Positions 1 to 8,002 of a DNA stretch of 64,000 nucleotides are shown here, piece by piece. A program made the position numbers and the translations under genes. Each line of letters starts with the position of its first letter. Position 1 is the stretch's first letter. A model generated the notes under the pieces. That model was not told the origin of the DNA and did no database searches. It was given only the letters and a program-made list of their open reading frames with translations. Source of the stretch: Pseudomonas arsenicoxydans (GTDB taxonomy: Bacteria; Pseudomonadota; Gammaproteobacteria; Pseudomonadales; Pseudomonadaceae); NCBI RefSeq assembly GCF_006438915.1, contig NZ_RCZE01000002.1, positions 251,144-315,143 on the forward strand. Direction: 5' to 3'.

Positions 1-44
1 GCCTGCTGCCCATGCAACGTCCTCACATGGAGCTGCGCAAATGA
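1..44 (+). CDS. livM: LivM/BraE permease, C-terminal end only
   Basis: Only the last 13 codons of this gene lie in the window, in the frame that begins at base 3. They end in the hydrophilic tail MQRPHMELRK, which fits the C-terminus of the inner-membrane permease LivM of the branched-chain amino-acid ABC transporter. Its stop codon overlaps the start of the next gene in an ATGA arrangement, so the two are translationally coupled. The identification rests mainly on the livG and livF genes that follow directly; the fragment alone is too short to prove it. Confidence 0.75.
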   Translation, partial: LLPMQRPHMELRK

Positions 45-808
45 GCCGCGAGATCCTTAAAGTCGAAAATCTGAGCATGCGCTTCGGCGGCTTGCTGGCG
101 GTCAACGGCGTCGCCCTGACCGTGAAGGAAAAACAGGTCGTGGCACTGATCGGCCCCAACGGCGCCGGCAAGACCACCGTGTTCAACTGCCTGACCGGTT
201 TCTACAAGCCGAGTGGCGGCAGCATCTTGCTGGACGGCGAGCCGATTGAAGGCCTGCCGGGTCACAAGATCGCCCTCAAAGGCGTGGTGCGGACCTTCCA
301 GAACGTGCGGTTGTTCAAGGACATGACCGCGGTCGAGAACCTCTTGATCGCCCAGCACCGTCACCTGAACACCAACTTCCTGGCCGGCCTGTTCAAGACC
401 CCGGGCTTTCGCAAAAGCGAACGCGAAGCCATGGAGTTCGCCGAGTACTGGCTGGAAAAGGTCAATCTCAAGGCTTTCGCCAACCGTCCAGCCGGCACCC
501 TGGCTTATGGTCAGCAACGTCGTCTGGAAATCGCTCGCTGCATGATGACCCGTCCGCGGATCCTCATGCTCGACGAACCGGCTGCCGGTCTGAACCCGAA
601 GGAAACCGAAGACCTCAAGGCGCTGATCAGCGTGCTGCGTGAAGAGCACAACGTGACCGTGCTGCTGATCGAGCACGACATGAAACTGGTCATGAGCATT
701 TCCGACCACATCGTCGTGATCAACCAGGGCACGCCCCTGGCCAACGGCACGCCGGAACAGATCCGCGACAATCCCGAAGTGATCAAAGCCTACCTGGGGG
801 AAGCGTAA
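41..808 (+). CDS. livG: LivG/BraF, ATP-binding subunit of branched-chain amino-acid ABC transporter
   Basis: This 255-residue protein is one of the two cytoplasmic ATPases that power high-affinity uptake of leucine, isoleucine and valine. It shows a Walker A motif (GPNGAGKTT) near residue 38, a signature region reading AYGQQRRLEIARCM, and a Walker B ILMLDEPAAGLNP. The AAGLNP ending and the C-terminal block for binding the permease are typical of the LivG branch. The start at 41 overlaps the livM stop by ATGA, and livF begins at the base after the livG stop, so the genes form one operon. Length and motifs are complete. Confidence 0.96.
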   Translation: MSREILKVENLSMRFGGLLAVNGVALTVKEKQVVALIGPNGAGKTTVFNCLTGFYKPSGGSILLDGEPIEGLPGHKIALKGVVRTFQNVRLFKDMTAVENLLIAQHRHLNTNFLAGLFKTPGFRKSEREAMEFAEYWLEKVNLKAFANRPAGTLAYGQQRRLEIARCMMTRPRILMLDEPAAGLNPKETEDLKALISVLREEHNVTVLLIEHDMKLVMSISDHIVVINQGTPLANGTPEQIRDNPEVIKAYLGEA

Positions 809-1510
809 ATGCTGCAATTCGAAAACGTTTCCACCTTCTACGGCAAGATCCAGGCCCTGCACAGCGTCAACGTGGAAGTCCGCCAGGGCGAAATCGTGAC
901 CCTGATCGGCGCCAACGGTGCCGGCAAGTCGACCCTGCTGATGACGCTCTGCGGTTCGCCGCAGGCCCACAGCGGCAGCATCCGCTACATGGGTGAGGAA
1001 CTGGTCGGTCAAAGCTCGTCGCAGATTATGCGCAAGAGCATTGCCGTGGTCCCGGAAGGTCGCCGGGTGTTCTCCCGCCTGACCGTGGAAGAAAACCTCG
1101 CCATGGGTGGCTTCTTCACCGACAAGGGCGATTATCAGGAACAGATGGACAAGGTTCTCGAACTTTTTCCACGCCTGAAAGAACGCTTTGCCCAACGCGG
1201 CGGCACCATGTCCGGCGGCGAACAGCAAATGCTCGCCATCGGCCGTGCGCTGATGAGCAAACCCAAGCTGCTGCTGCTCGACGAACCTTCGTTGGGCCTG
1301 GCACCGATCATCATCCAGCAGATCTTCGACATCATCGAACAACTGCGCAAGGATGGCGTGACCGTGTTCCTGGTCGAGCAGAACGCCAACCAGGCGCTGA
1401 AAATTGCCGACCGCGCGTACGTTCTCGAGAACGGCCGGGTGGTGATGCAAGGCACCGGTGAAGCCCTGCTGACTGACCCGAAAGTGCGTGAAGCGTATCT
1501 GGGTGGTTAA
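809..1510 (+). CDS. livF: LivF/BraG, second ATP-binding subunit of branched-chain amino-acid ABC transporter
   Basis: This 233-residue ATPase is the partner of LivG. Walker A (GANGAGKST) lies near residue 35, the ABC signature is MSGGEQQMLAIGRALM, and Walker B is LLLLDEPSLGLAP, the form usual for LivF. The histidine-switch region reads FLVEQNANQAL, with Gln where many ABC proteins have His, again a LivF trait. It follows livG with no gap and is followed by a strong intrinsic terminator, so it is the last gene of the liv operon. Confidence 0.96.
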   Translation: MLQFENVSTFYGKIQALHSVNVEVRQGEIVTLIGANGAGKSTLLMTLCGSPQAHSGSIRYMGEELVGQSSSQIMRKSIAVVPEGRRVFSRLTVEENLAMGGFFTDKGDYQEQMDKVLELFPRLKERFAQRGGTMSGGEQQMLAIGRALMSKPKLLLLDEPSLGLAPIIIQQIFDIIEQLRKDGVTVFLVEQNANQALKIADRAYVLENGRVVMQGTGEALLTDPKVREAYLGG

Positions 1511-1525
1511 GTCTTTGCGGTAAAC

Positions 1526-1552
1526 AAAAAACGGCCTTCGGGCCGTTTTTTT
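1526..1552 (+). terminator. Intrinsic terminator of the liv operon
   Basis: A GC-rich hairpin (ACGGCC, loop TTCG, GGCCGT) is flanked by an A run upstream and a run of seven or more T downstream, 20 bases after the livF stop. The A/T symmetry means it could also work on the opposite strand. Confidence 0.9.
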
Positions 1553-1590
1553 GTGCCTGCCACAAACCTTCCAGACAACGGAGATCCCTT

Positions 1591-1680
1591 GTGGGAGCGG
1601 GCTTGCTCGCGAAGGCGGTGTGTCATTCAACGTACATACTGACTGACCCTACGCCTTCGCGAGCAAGCCCGCTCCCACAG
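1591..1680. repeat. REP doublet, class A, inward orientation
   Basis: Two inverted copies of the 24-base core GTGGGAGCGGGCTTGCTCGC plus GAA are separated by about 40 bases containing CATTCAAC and ACTGACTGA. The pair can form a long hairpin. This matches the REPIN-type elements of P. fluorescens, which are mobilised in trans by RAYT transposases; no RAYT gene is in this window. Confidence 0.92.
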
Positions 1681-1726
1681 TAGATTGGTGGAGTTTTGAA
1701 GTTTTTTCAAAAGTTTTGGGCACGGC

Positions 1727-1756
1727 TGTAACGCATCGCCATGACCTTTCTCTAGA
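1727..1756 (+). promoter_or_regulatory. Possible ECF-type promoter of the bufferin operon
   Basis: TGTAACG (1727-1733) and CTCTAGA (1750-1756) are 16 bases apart and lie 56 bases ahead of the bufA start. A -35 element with an AAC core is the hallmark of ECF sigma factors, and related operons in Caulobacter and others are known to be under an ECF sigma factor. No sigma or anti-sigma gene is nearby, so the link is an inference from the motif only. Confidence 0.35.
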
Positions 1757-1811
1757 GGGGTAAGCCAGCACAAACGCTGCTGACCCAAACCTCAAAAACC
1801 GGAGAAACATC

Positions 1812-2114
1812 ATGACTGCTACCACCCGCACCCTGTCCGCCACTGCCTTGGTTCTGGCCCTTGGTTCGGCCTTGAGCATGGCCGCCGTGTCCACCGCCCA
1901 CGCGGCCGACGACATGGAAAAATGCTTCGGCGTGGCCATGAAAGGTCACAACGATTGCGCAGCAGGCGCCGGCACCACCTGCGCCGCCACGTCGAAAACC
2001 GACTTCCAGCCTAACGCCTGGAAACTGGTCCCTAAAGGCACCTGCGCCACCACCGAAAGCACGACCTCGCCGACCGGTTTCGGGCAAATGGAAGCCTTCA
2101 AAGCCAAAGCCTGA
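1812..2114 (+). CDS. bufA: Bufferin-type RiPP precursor (BufA1-like, DUF2282)
   Basis: This 100-residue protein has a clear Sec signal peptide (hydrophobic residues 8-25, cleavage near AHAA at 29-32). The mature part carries four cysteines at 38, 49, 57 and 78 in the DUF2282 pattern EKCxG, NDCAAG, TCAATSK and PKGTC. In this family, called bufferins, some cysteines are converted to thiooxazole-type heterocycles by the DUF692 enzyme encoded next door, giving a periplasmic copper-chelating peptide. The gene has a good ribosome-binding site (GGAGAAAC) and leads a four-gene operon. The assignment to copper is from the family; metal specificity is not visible in the sequence. Confidence 0.88.
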   Translation: MTATTRTLSATALVLALGSALSMAAVSTAHAADDMEKCFGVAMKGHNDCAAGAGTTCAATSKTDFQPNAWKLVPKGTCATTESTTSPTGFGQMEAFKAKA

Positions 2115-2139
2115 TCCCAACCCCGCCCGAGTGTCGACC

Positions 2140-2994
2140 ATGAACAATCTACCGTTCGGGCTCCCGCCCCGCGCCGGGCTGGGGCTCAAGACCGAGCACT
2201 TTCGCGAAGTGCTCGGTTCGCAACCGGACATCGGTTTCTTCGAAGTCCACGCCGAAAACTACATGGTGGCCGGCGGCCCGTTTCATCACTACCTGGGTTT
2301 GATACGCGAGCAGTATCCGCTGTCGCTGCATGGCGTCGGCTTGTCGATTGGGTCCCAGGGTCCGCTGGACTCTCAGCACCTCAAGCGCCTCGGCGCACTG
2401 ATCGAGCGCTATCAACCCCAATCCTTTTCCGAACACCTGGCCTGGTCCAGCCATGGCCCGGTGTTTCTGAATGACCTGCTGCCCCTGGCCTATGACACGC
2501 CGACGCTGAGCCGCGTCTGCGAACACATTGATCAAGTCCAAAGCACCCTCAAACGCCCGATGCTGCTAGAGAACCCGGCGACGTATCTGGCGTTTGAACG
2601 CTCGACGTTCGATGAGGCGGACTTCATCAGCGAAGTCATCCGCCGTACGGGCTGCGGTCTGTTGCTGGACGTGAACAACGTCTACGTCTCGAGCATCAAT
2701 CATCAGGGCGATCCGTTAGCCTACATAGACGCCCTGCCCCTCCATACCGTCGGCGAGATTCATCTGGCCGGCTTCGCCGAAGACACCGACAGCCTCGGTG
2801 ACCGTCTGCTGATCGATGATCACGGCGCCCCCATCGATCACGCCGTCTGGGCGTTGTACCAGCACGTGCTGGAGCGAACGGGCCCGATAGCGACCCTGAT
2901 CGAGCGCGACAATCAGTTGCCGGCCTTCAGCGTCTTGCACGCCGAGGCGCGTCAGGCCGATGAACTGTTGCAGTTTGCGCGAGGTCGGTCATGA
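2140..2994 (+). CDS. bufB: BufB, DUF692 multinuclear iron oxidative enzyme (MNIO) for RiPP modification
   Basis: This protein of about 284 residues belongs to the DUF692/UPF0276 family, whose founding member MbnB makes methanobactin. It is a TIM barrel that binds a di- or tri-iron centre and oxidises cysteine side chains. Likely metal ligands are visible: [31 protein letters not shown] with following NH, EIHLAGF and the C-terminal IERDNQLP. The precursor gene lies 25 bases upstream and the stop overlaps bufC (ATGA). ATG at 2140 is preferred; a GTG three codons earlier (2131) is also in frame, and neither has a strong ribosome-binding site, which suggests coupling to bufA. Confidence 0.9.
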   Translation: MNNLPFGLPPRAGLGLKTEHFREVLGSQPDIGFFEVHAENYMVAGGPFHHYLGLIREQYPLSLHGVGLSIGSQGPLDSQHLKRLGALIERYQPQSFSEHLAWSSHGPVFLNDLLPLAYDTPTLSRVCEHIDQVQSTLKRPMLLENPATYLAFERSTFDEADFISEVIRRTGCGLLLDVNNVYVSSINHQGDPLAYIDALPLHTVGEIHLAGFAEDTDSLGDRLLIDDHGAPIDHAVWALYQHVLERTGPIATLIERDNQLPAFSVLHAEARQADELLQFARGRS

Positions 2995-3752
2995 GCACGC
3001 AAGCCGCATTTGCTGCGGCCCTGCTTGATCCCCGACTGAACTGTCCCAAGGGTTTGTTCAGTACCAACGGCGCCGATCCCGACAGCCGGTTCGCGGTGTA
3101 TCGCAATAACGTACAGAGCTCGCTGATCAACGCCTTGGCGCACAGCTACCCCGTGGTCGGGCAATTGGTTGGCGATGAATTTTTCCGTGCCATGGCCGCG
3201 ATCTATTTGCTCGGCAATGCACCTCAGAGCCCATTGATCAAGGATTACGGCCACGATTTTGCGGACTTTATCCAAAGCTTCGAACCGGCGGGCAGCGTGC
3301 CGTATCTGGCCGATGTCGCGCGGCTGGAACGCCTGCGCACCCTCGCTTATCACGCGGCCGACGCCCAGCCGTTGAGCCCTGAACAGATCGGCGCAACGCT
3401 CGCTGACCCGCAAACCCTGAGCGAGCTGACCGTCGAACTTCACCCCTCGCTCAAACTGCTGACGTCGGCCTTCGCCGTGGTCTCGATCTGGGCCGCCCAT
3501 CAGCACAATTCAACATTGGCCGGGATTGATCTGGACCACGGGCAACACGCGTTGATCCTGCGCAACGGTCTGGATGTTGAAGTCTTCGTCATCGAACCCG
3601 GCGCCAGCGCCTTCATTCAGAACCTGCAAAACGGCCAGCCGCTGATTCAGGCCGCGGAATCCGCCCCCGCGTTCGACCTCGGCCAAACCCTGGCCCAACT
3701 GATCAGCCACAACGCCATTACTCACCTACACCACAACAAGGTATCGCCATGA
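2991..3752 (+). CDS. bufC: BufC, DUF2063 partner protein of the MNIO enzyme
   Basis: This 253-residue protein starts with the DUF2063 'putative DNA-binding' domain (about residues 1-95, motif [12 protein letters not shown] and [14 protein letters not shown]). In methanobactin and bufferin systems the equivalent protein (MbnC-like) is not a regulator but the partner that binds the DUF692 enzyme and presents the precursor leader. The C-terminal half is less conserved. The start codon overlaps the bufB stop, and its stop overlaps the next start, so stoichiometric coupled expression with bufB is expected. Confidence 0.87.
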   Translation: MSTQAAFAAALLDPRLNCPKGLFSTNGADPDSRFAVYRNNVQSSLINALAHSYPVVGQLVGDEFFRAMAAIYLLGNAPQSPLIKDYGHDFADFIQSFEPAGSVPYLADVARLERLRTLAYHAADAQPLSPEQIGATLADPQTLSELTVELHPSLKLLTSAFAVVSIWAAHQHNSTLAGIDLDHGQHALILRNGLDVEVFVIEPGASAFIQNLQNGQPLIQAAESAPAFDLGQTLAQLISHNAITHLHHNKVSP

Positions 3753-4231
3753 ACACTCAGAACCCGATCAGCCGCGCCATCGCGCTGCTGGAGATGATTC
3801 CACAGAGCCTGATCGCCTTGATTGCGCGGTTCTCCATCGCGGCGGTGTTCTGGAAGTCCGGACAAACCAAGGTCGAAGGCCTCGCCATTGATTTGATCGA
3901 CGGCACGTTCCAGTTCGGCTGGCCGCGCCTGGCCGACTCGACCATTCCATTGTTTAAGAGTGAGTACCACGTGCCACTTCTGTCGCCAGAAATTGCTGCG
4001 CACATGGCCGCATTCGCCGAACACTTTTTTCCGGTGCTGATATTGATTGGCTTTGCCACGCGGTTTTCGGCGCTGGCCTTGCTGGGCATGACCCTGACGA
4101 TTCAACTGTTCGTGTACCCGGATGCCTACCCGACTCACGGCACCTGGGCGGCGGCGTTGCTGTATTTGATGGCGACCGGGCCGGGGAAACTCTCTATTGA
4201 TCACCTGATCGCCCGACGCTTCGTCCGCTGA
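3749..4231 (+). CDS. DoxX-family membrane protein of the bufferin operon (GigT-like)
   Basis: This 160-residue inner-membrane protein has about four hydrophobic segments (around residues 17-35, 65-85, 90-112 and 118-140), as in DoxX/SURF4-like proteins. A DoxX protein is the usual fourth member of the gold/copper-induced gig operon (gigPABT) and of many bufferin operons. Its exact task is not established; redox supply or export support for the modified peptide has been considered. It overlaps bufC by ATGA and ends the operon; a REP doublet follows. Confidence 0.82.
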   Translation: MNTQNPISRAIALLEMIPQSLIALIARFSIAAVFWKSGQTKVEGLAIDLIDGTFQFGWPRLADSTIPLFKSEYHVPLLSPEIAAHMAAFAEHFFPVLILIGFATRFSALALLGMTLTIQLFVYPDAYPTHGTWAAALLYLMATGPGKLSIDHLIARRFVR

Positions 4232-4266
4232 TAACACCCCGAAAACTTCCGGCGATGAAGATCTAA

Positions 4267-4356
4267 TGTGGGAGCGGGCTTGCTCGCGAAAGCGGTGCAA
4301 TATTCAGAATTTATACTGACTGACACATCGCTTTCGCGAGCAAGCCCGCTCCCACA
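4267..4356. repeat. REP doublet, class A, inward orientation
   Basis: Two inverted GTGGGAGCGGGCTTGCTCGC cores surround a spacer with ATATTCAG and ACTGACTGACA. The doublet lies between the convergent ends of the bufferin operon and the LysR gene, where it may also help to stop transcription. Confidence 0.92.
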
Positions 4357-4381
4357 TTTAATTTGTGTACGAACCTAAAAT

Positions 4382-5296
4382 CTAACGCTGAAGGCGATCC
4401 AGCGCCTCGCCGCTGCGTTTGAACCAGCCAATCAGGTAATCCGCCAGCACTTGCGTGCGTTTCGGTAAACCGCCCTGATACGGGTGAACCAGGTACATCG
4501 GCATGCGCCGCGTCTGATAATCACGCAGCAGCCAGCGCAATCGCCCGTCTGCCAATTCCGCTTGCAGCAAATACGACGGCAGACGCGCAATGCCAGCGCC
4601 GGCCAGTGCGGCTTTTTTCAGCAAGCTGTAGTGGTTACTGGCAAACGGCCCCGACACCCGCACGCGCAGCAACTCATGTTGCTGGTGATAGAGCCATTCT
4701 TCACGACCGCTGTAATGGCTGTTAAGCAGACAACGGTGTTCGGCCAGGGCCTGTGGCGCCAGCGGCTCACCATACTGTTCTAGATAAGCCGGACTGGCGC
4801 AGGTCATCTCGTGCCAGGCCAACAGCGGCCGGGCTACCAGACGCTCGTCCTTGCCCACCTCGGAGCGAATCGCCAGATCGAAGCCATCCCGGGACAGGTC
4901 GTGAAAGTTGTTGTTCAGATCGAGTTCGATCTGCACCTGCGGATACTTGCCGGAAAACTCCAGCAACAAACCATCGAAGAAGGTTTCCCCCAGCGAAACC
5001 GGAACGGTCATGCGCACCGGCCCGGCCATGTCGTCCTTCAACCGCGCCAATGCCTGACGCGCCCTTTCGACCTGGACGACAAGCGCCTGAGCTTGTGGCA
5101 ACAGCGCCGCGCCTGCCGCCGTCAGACTTAAACGGCGCGTAGTGCGTTGCAGCAACACCACCGAAAACCGTGTTTCCAGCAAGCTGATGCGCTTGGACAA
5201 TTGGCCCTTGCTGCAACCCAGTTGCTGCGCGGCCAAGGTAAAACTGCCCGCTTCGATCAAGACCGCGAACGCCGCCAGGTCATCCATTTCGCTCAT
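4382..5296 (-). CDS. LysR-family transcriptional regulator
   Basis: The protein is about 304 residues, the normal length for LysR regulators. The N-terminal winged helix-turn-helix reads DLAAFAVLIEAGSFTLAA and QLGCSKGQLSKRISLLE (about residues 5-45), followed by a linker helix and a periplasmic-binding-like effector domain. The start at 5296 gives the family's usual short N-terminus and has GGAAAC upstream; the longer reading frame to 5359 is unlikely. It diverges from the SDR gene at 5401, the usual LysR target layout, so it probably controls that gene and itself. It belongs to the broad subgroup with targets such as small dehydrogenases; the inducer is unknown. Confidence 0.9.
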   Translation of the reverse strand: MSEMDDLAAFAVLIEAGSFTLAAQQLGCSKGQLSKRISLLETRFSVVLLQRTTRRLSLTAAGAALLPQAQALVVQVERARQALARLKDDMAGPVRMTVPVSLGETFFDGLLLEFSGKYPQVQIELDLNNNFHDLSRDGFDLAIRSEVGKDERLVARPLLAWHEMTCASPAYLEQYGEPLAPQALAEHRCLLNSHYSGREEWLYHQQHELLRVRVSGPFASNHYSLLKKAALAGAGIARLPSYLLQAELADGRLRWLLRDYQTRRMPMYLVHPYQGGLPKRTQVLADYLIGWFKRSGEALDRLQR

Positions 5297-5400
5297 GGAT
5301 TGTTTCCATTTGAAAACCAAAGGTTGCCTATTAGTGCGCTTATCAACGGAAAAAACCACTCTAGACTGAGATCACTTTCAACCAATCGAGAATCAGCACG
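5297..5400. promoter_or_regulatory. Divergent control region of the LysR and SDR genes
   Basis: This 104-base AT-richer gap holds the promoters of both divergent genes. An imperfect inverted repeat (ATTAGTGCGCTTAT, 5330-5343) has the size of a LysR box, and TAGACT (5362-5367) could be a -10 element for the SDR gene. These are weak matches read by eye. Confidence 0.35.
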
Positions 5401-6000
5401 ATGAAAATTCTATTGATAGGCGCAAGCGGCACCATCGGCTCGGCCGTCGACAAGGAACTGTCCCAGCGTCACGAGATCATCCGCATCGGCCGCAGCAGTG
5501 GCGACTTTCAAGTGGATATCAGCGACAGCAGCTCGATCCGCAAGCTGTTCGAACAGACCGGCAAGTTCGATGCCCTGATCTGCGCGGCGGGTAACGTGAC
5601 CTTCGCCCCGCTGGATGAAATGACCGGAGACAGCTTCGCCCTGGGCCTCAAGGACAAACTGATGGGCCAGGTCAATTTGTTGCTGATCGGTCGCGAGTTC
5701 GCCAATGACGGCGCCTCGTTCACCTTCACCACCGGCGTGCTCAGCCACGACCCGATTCGCAGCGGCGCCTCGGCAGCGTTGGTCAACGGTGCATTGGATA
5801 GCTTCGTGCGCGCCGCCGCCATCGAACTGCCTCGCGGCCTGCGCGTGAACTCGATCAGCCCGAATGTGCTGCTGGAAGCCATGGGCAAATACGCGCCTTA
5901 CTTCCGTGGATTCAAACCGGTTCCCGCAGCCGATGTGGCATTGGCCTACGCCAAAAGCGTAGAAGGCTTGCAGACAGGTCAGACCTTTCACGTCGGCTGA
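5401..6000 (+). CDS. Short-chain dehydrogenase/reductase (SDR) of the short atypical type
   Basis: This 199-residue protein is shorter than classical SDRs (about 250). It opens with a Rossmann nucleotide-binding motif GASGTIGSAV (residues 7-16) and has CAAGNVTF (61-68) in place of NNAG. The catalytic Tyr-x-x-x-Lys is missing: aligning ASAALVNGALDSF to the usual YxxSKxAL places Ala125 and Asn129 at the Tyr and Lys positions. C-terminal RVNSISPNVL is normal. Such proteins are common in proteobacteria beside LysR genes and may bind NAD(P)H as a sensor or act by another mechanism. The substrate is unknown. Confidence 0.88.
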   Translation: MKILLIGASGTIGSAVDKELSQRHEIIRIGRSSGDFQVDISDSSSIRKLFEQTGKFDALICAAGNVTFAPLDEMTGDSFALGLKDKLMGQVNLLLIGREFANDGASFTFTTGVLSHDPIRSGASAALVNGALDSFVRAAAIELPRGLRVNSISPNVLLEAMGKYAPYFRGFKPVPAADVALAYAKSVEGLQTGQTFHVG

Positions 6001-6019
6001 CCGTCCTTTCTGACGGGCG

Positions 6020-7120
6020 TTACTGGCGAGCGATCACGCCGCTCGCCAGACGCTTGCCCCCAAATTGGCGCAGCCACTGTTGCATTGGCCGTTCGAACCA
6101 GCGATGGCAGATCAGGCTGGCACCGATCAGCACCACAAAGAACAGCAGCAACGTCCACGGCTGGTAAAAGACGCTTCGCCCTGGAAAGAATTTATCGGCC
6201 AACAGCGCGGCGATAATTTGCAGCGGGAAATGCAGCAAATAGGAGGCGTAGCTGATATCCCCTAGCCACGCCAAGCGTCGGGCAACGGGTTCCAGTACCT
6301 GATGACAGGCTGCAATGGCCATGATCGTCAGCGGGAACAACAATGCAAACTTGATCAACGGCTGATCAGCGCCGAACAACCACCACCCCGCCACACACCC
6401 GATCGTCAACCCCGTTCCCACCCAGCGCGGGGGCAACCGATGCAGCAGCCACGCCACCCACACATAGCCAACGCCACCGCAGAAAAAACTGAACACGCCC
6501 AGCGTGATTTTGTACTGCGCAGGAAACACGTAAGCGGCCACGGCGATCAAGAAAAGGCTGGTCAGCATGGGCAGGGGCGAATAGCGCCACAGCAGGAAAA
6601 ACGCCGCGTAGAGCAGCACCTCAACCGAAATCGACCAGGCCGGGGCGTTGAATGACCAACCTTGTTCCAATCCCCAGGCTGGGGCGAGAAACACGTTCAA
6701 CACGCCGTGATAGAGATCGTTGAACGGATAAACAAAGGCGTTGCCCGTGTACCGTGTGTAGGCCATCTGCAACAGCGCAACAGCGGCGAAGGTCGCCAGA
6801 TGCAGCGGATAGATGCGGCTGAAACGCTCGACGAAGAACTGTCTTGCGGTCAGATCCCCTCGCGCCACGGCGTGACCGAACAACCAGAAAAAGATGAACC
6901 CGGACAAGCTGAAGAACAACGCGACCGCATCGCCACCGTGTCGATAAAACAAGGCAAACATGCTGAAGAACGGTTGCTGTTCGGTTTGCAGCGGGCCAGG
7001 CAACGCCCCTTGAAAAAAGAAGTGCTGCCAATGCCAGAACACCACCGCCAACGCCGCGATACCGCGCAGCGCATCCAGTGCGTACAACCGTTTGGGAAAA
7101 ACAGACAGGTGTTGGTTCAT
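6020..7120 (-). CDS. Acyltransferase family 3 (OafA/YrhL-like) membrane protein
   Basis: This integral membrane protein of about 366 residues belongs to acyltransferase family 3, which moves acetyl or other acyl groups onto cell-surface sugars such as O-antigen or exopolysaccharide. The family start motif RLYALDALRGIAALAVVFWHW (with the catalytic-type His and the R-G pair) is at the N-terminus, and about ten hydrophobic segments follow. FSRIYPLHL is the second conserved motif. The start at 7120 is chosen because the 44 codons before it look non-coding and the family begins here. It stands alone, without polysaccharide genes nearby, so the acceptor is unknown. Confidence 0.9.
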   Translation of the reverse strand: MNQHLSVFPKRLYALDALRGIAALAVVFWHWQHFFFQGALPGPLQTEQQPFFSMFALFYRHGGDAVALFFSLSGFIFFWLFGHAVARGDLTARQFFVERFSRIYPLHLATFAAVALLQMAYTRYTGNAFVYPFNDLYHGVLNVFLAPAWGLEQGWSFNAPAWSISVEVLLYAAFFLLWRYSPLPMLTSLFLIAVAAYVFPAQYKITLGVFSFFCGGVGYVWVAWLLHRLPPRWVGTGLTIGCVAGWWLFGADQPLIKFALLFPLTIMAIAACHQVLEPVARRLAWLGDISYASYLLHFPLQIIAALLADKFFPGRSVFYQPWTLLLFFVVLIGASLICHRWFERPMQQWLRQFGGKRLASGVIARQ

Positions 7121-7254
7121 GCGCAAGTGGGCCCGATCCTGGACAAGGGCGCCACTATGCTGGGACGAACCCGGCAACTCAATCCCTGACACACAAGCCT
7201 TGTGATCACGAGCGTGCCTGAGTAACGTGGCGGCACTTGTCTGGAGAGCCAAAG

Positions 7255-7908
7255 ATGCGTGTTGCCCGTTCCTTAGTCGTCGTTGCCCTGCTGCCGCTGT
7301 TTGCCGCCTGTCAGTTGTTTGATGGCCCGCGTGAAAGCTCTTCCCTCGTGGGCCAGACCCGCATGCAAGGCCAATTGACGGCGGCGGACGGCAAATTGCT
7401 GTTCCAGCCCTGCAATGCGACCAGCAGCTATGTGATCAACGACACCGGCGGCACCAGCGTGCTGCAACAGGCTGCGTCTCTGGCCGATACCAAGGGCAAG
7501 TTGTTTGCCGATGTGCGCGGTCGCATCGTCGATAGCCGCCTCGATCTCGAGCAGCTGTACCGCGTCGAGCGTTCGGGCACGGCGTGCGACGATCCCAATT
7601 TCAAACTGCAGATCCTGCGCGCGGCCGGTCACTCACCTGAGTGGAACGTCAAGGTCAGCGGCAAAGGCATGGTGATCGATCGTGCCGGTCAACCGCCATT
7701 GGCCGTCCCCTATGTGGAAGAACAGCTGGGCGACGGCCGTTTCAACCTCAGCACAGAAGCCAATAACCAGCACATTGAACTGTGGGTTGCGCCGCAACGC
7801 TGCACCGACAACACCACCGGCAGCGTCCAGCACATGAGCGCCGAACTGCGCATCAATGGCCAGGTACAGCGTGGTTGCGCGTATTTCGGTGGTGCGCGTA
7901 ACGACTGA
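7255..7908 (+). CDS. Lipoprotein of unknown function (COG3650-like)
   Basis: This 217-residue protein has a lipoprotein signal peptide with lipobox FAAC, the modified Cys at about residue 19. A ribosome-binding site GGAGAG sits 9 bases before ATG 7255, so this start is preferred over the one six codons earlier. The mature part resembles proteins that pair a region like 'PCNATSSYVINDTGG' with a C-terminal oligosaccharide-binding-like or DUF3757-like beta domain containing two Cys (CTDN, GCAYFGG). It probably sits in the outer membrane facing the periplasm. No enzymatic motif is seen. Confidence 0.8.
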   Translation: MRVARSLVVVALLPLFAACQLFDGPRESSSLVGQTRMQGQLTAADGKLLFQPCNATSSYVINDTGGTSVLQQAASLADTKGKLFADVRGRIVDSRLDLEQLYRVERSGTACDDPNFKLQILRAAGHSPEWNVKVSGKGMVIDRAGQPPLAVPYVEEQLGDGRFNLSTEANNQHIELWVAPQRCTDNTTGSVQHMSAELRINGQVQRGCAYFGGARND

Positions 7909-8002
7909 TCGTTTAGGCCTCACGGAATCCGTCTTTGGGGCTTATAATCACCGGTTTCCAACGCCTTGGCGCAGTTGTGCGCCCCGCGAACCGGGTCCTG
8001 CC

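Noticed and set aside
23..1630. A 535-codon minus-strand open frame over livG and livF
   Set aside because: It lies antisense to two well-supported ABC ATPase genes and has no family resemblance; long antisense frames are common in GC-rich Pseudomonas DNA.
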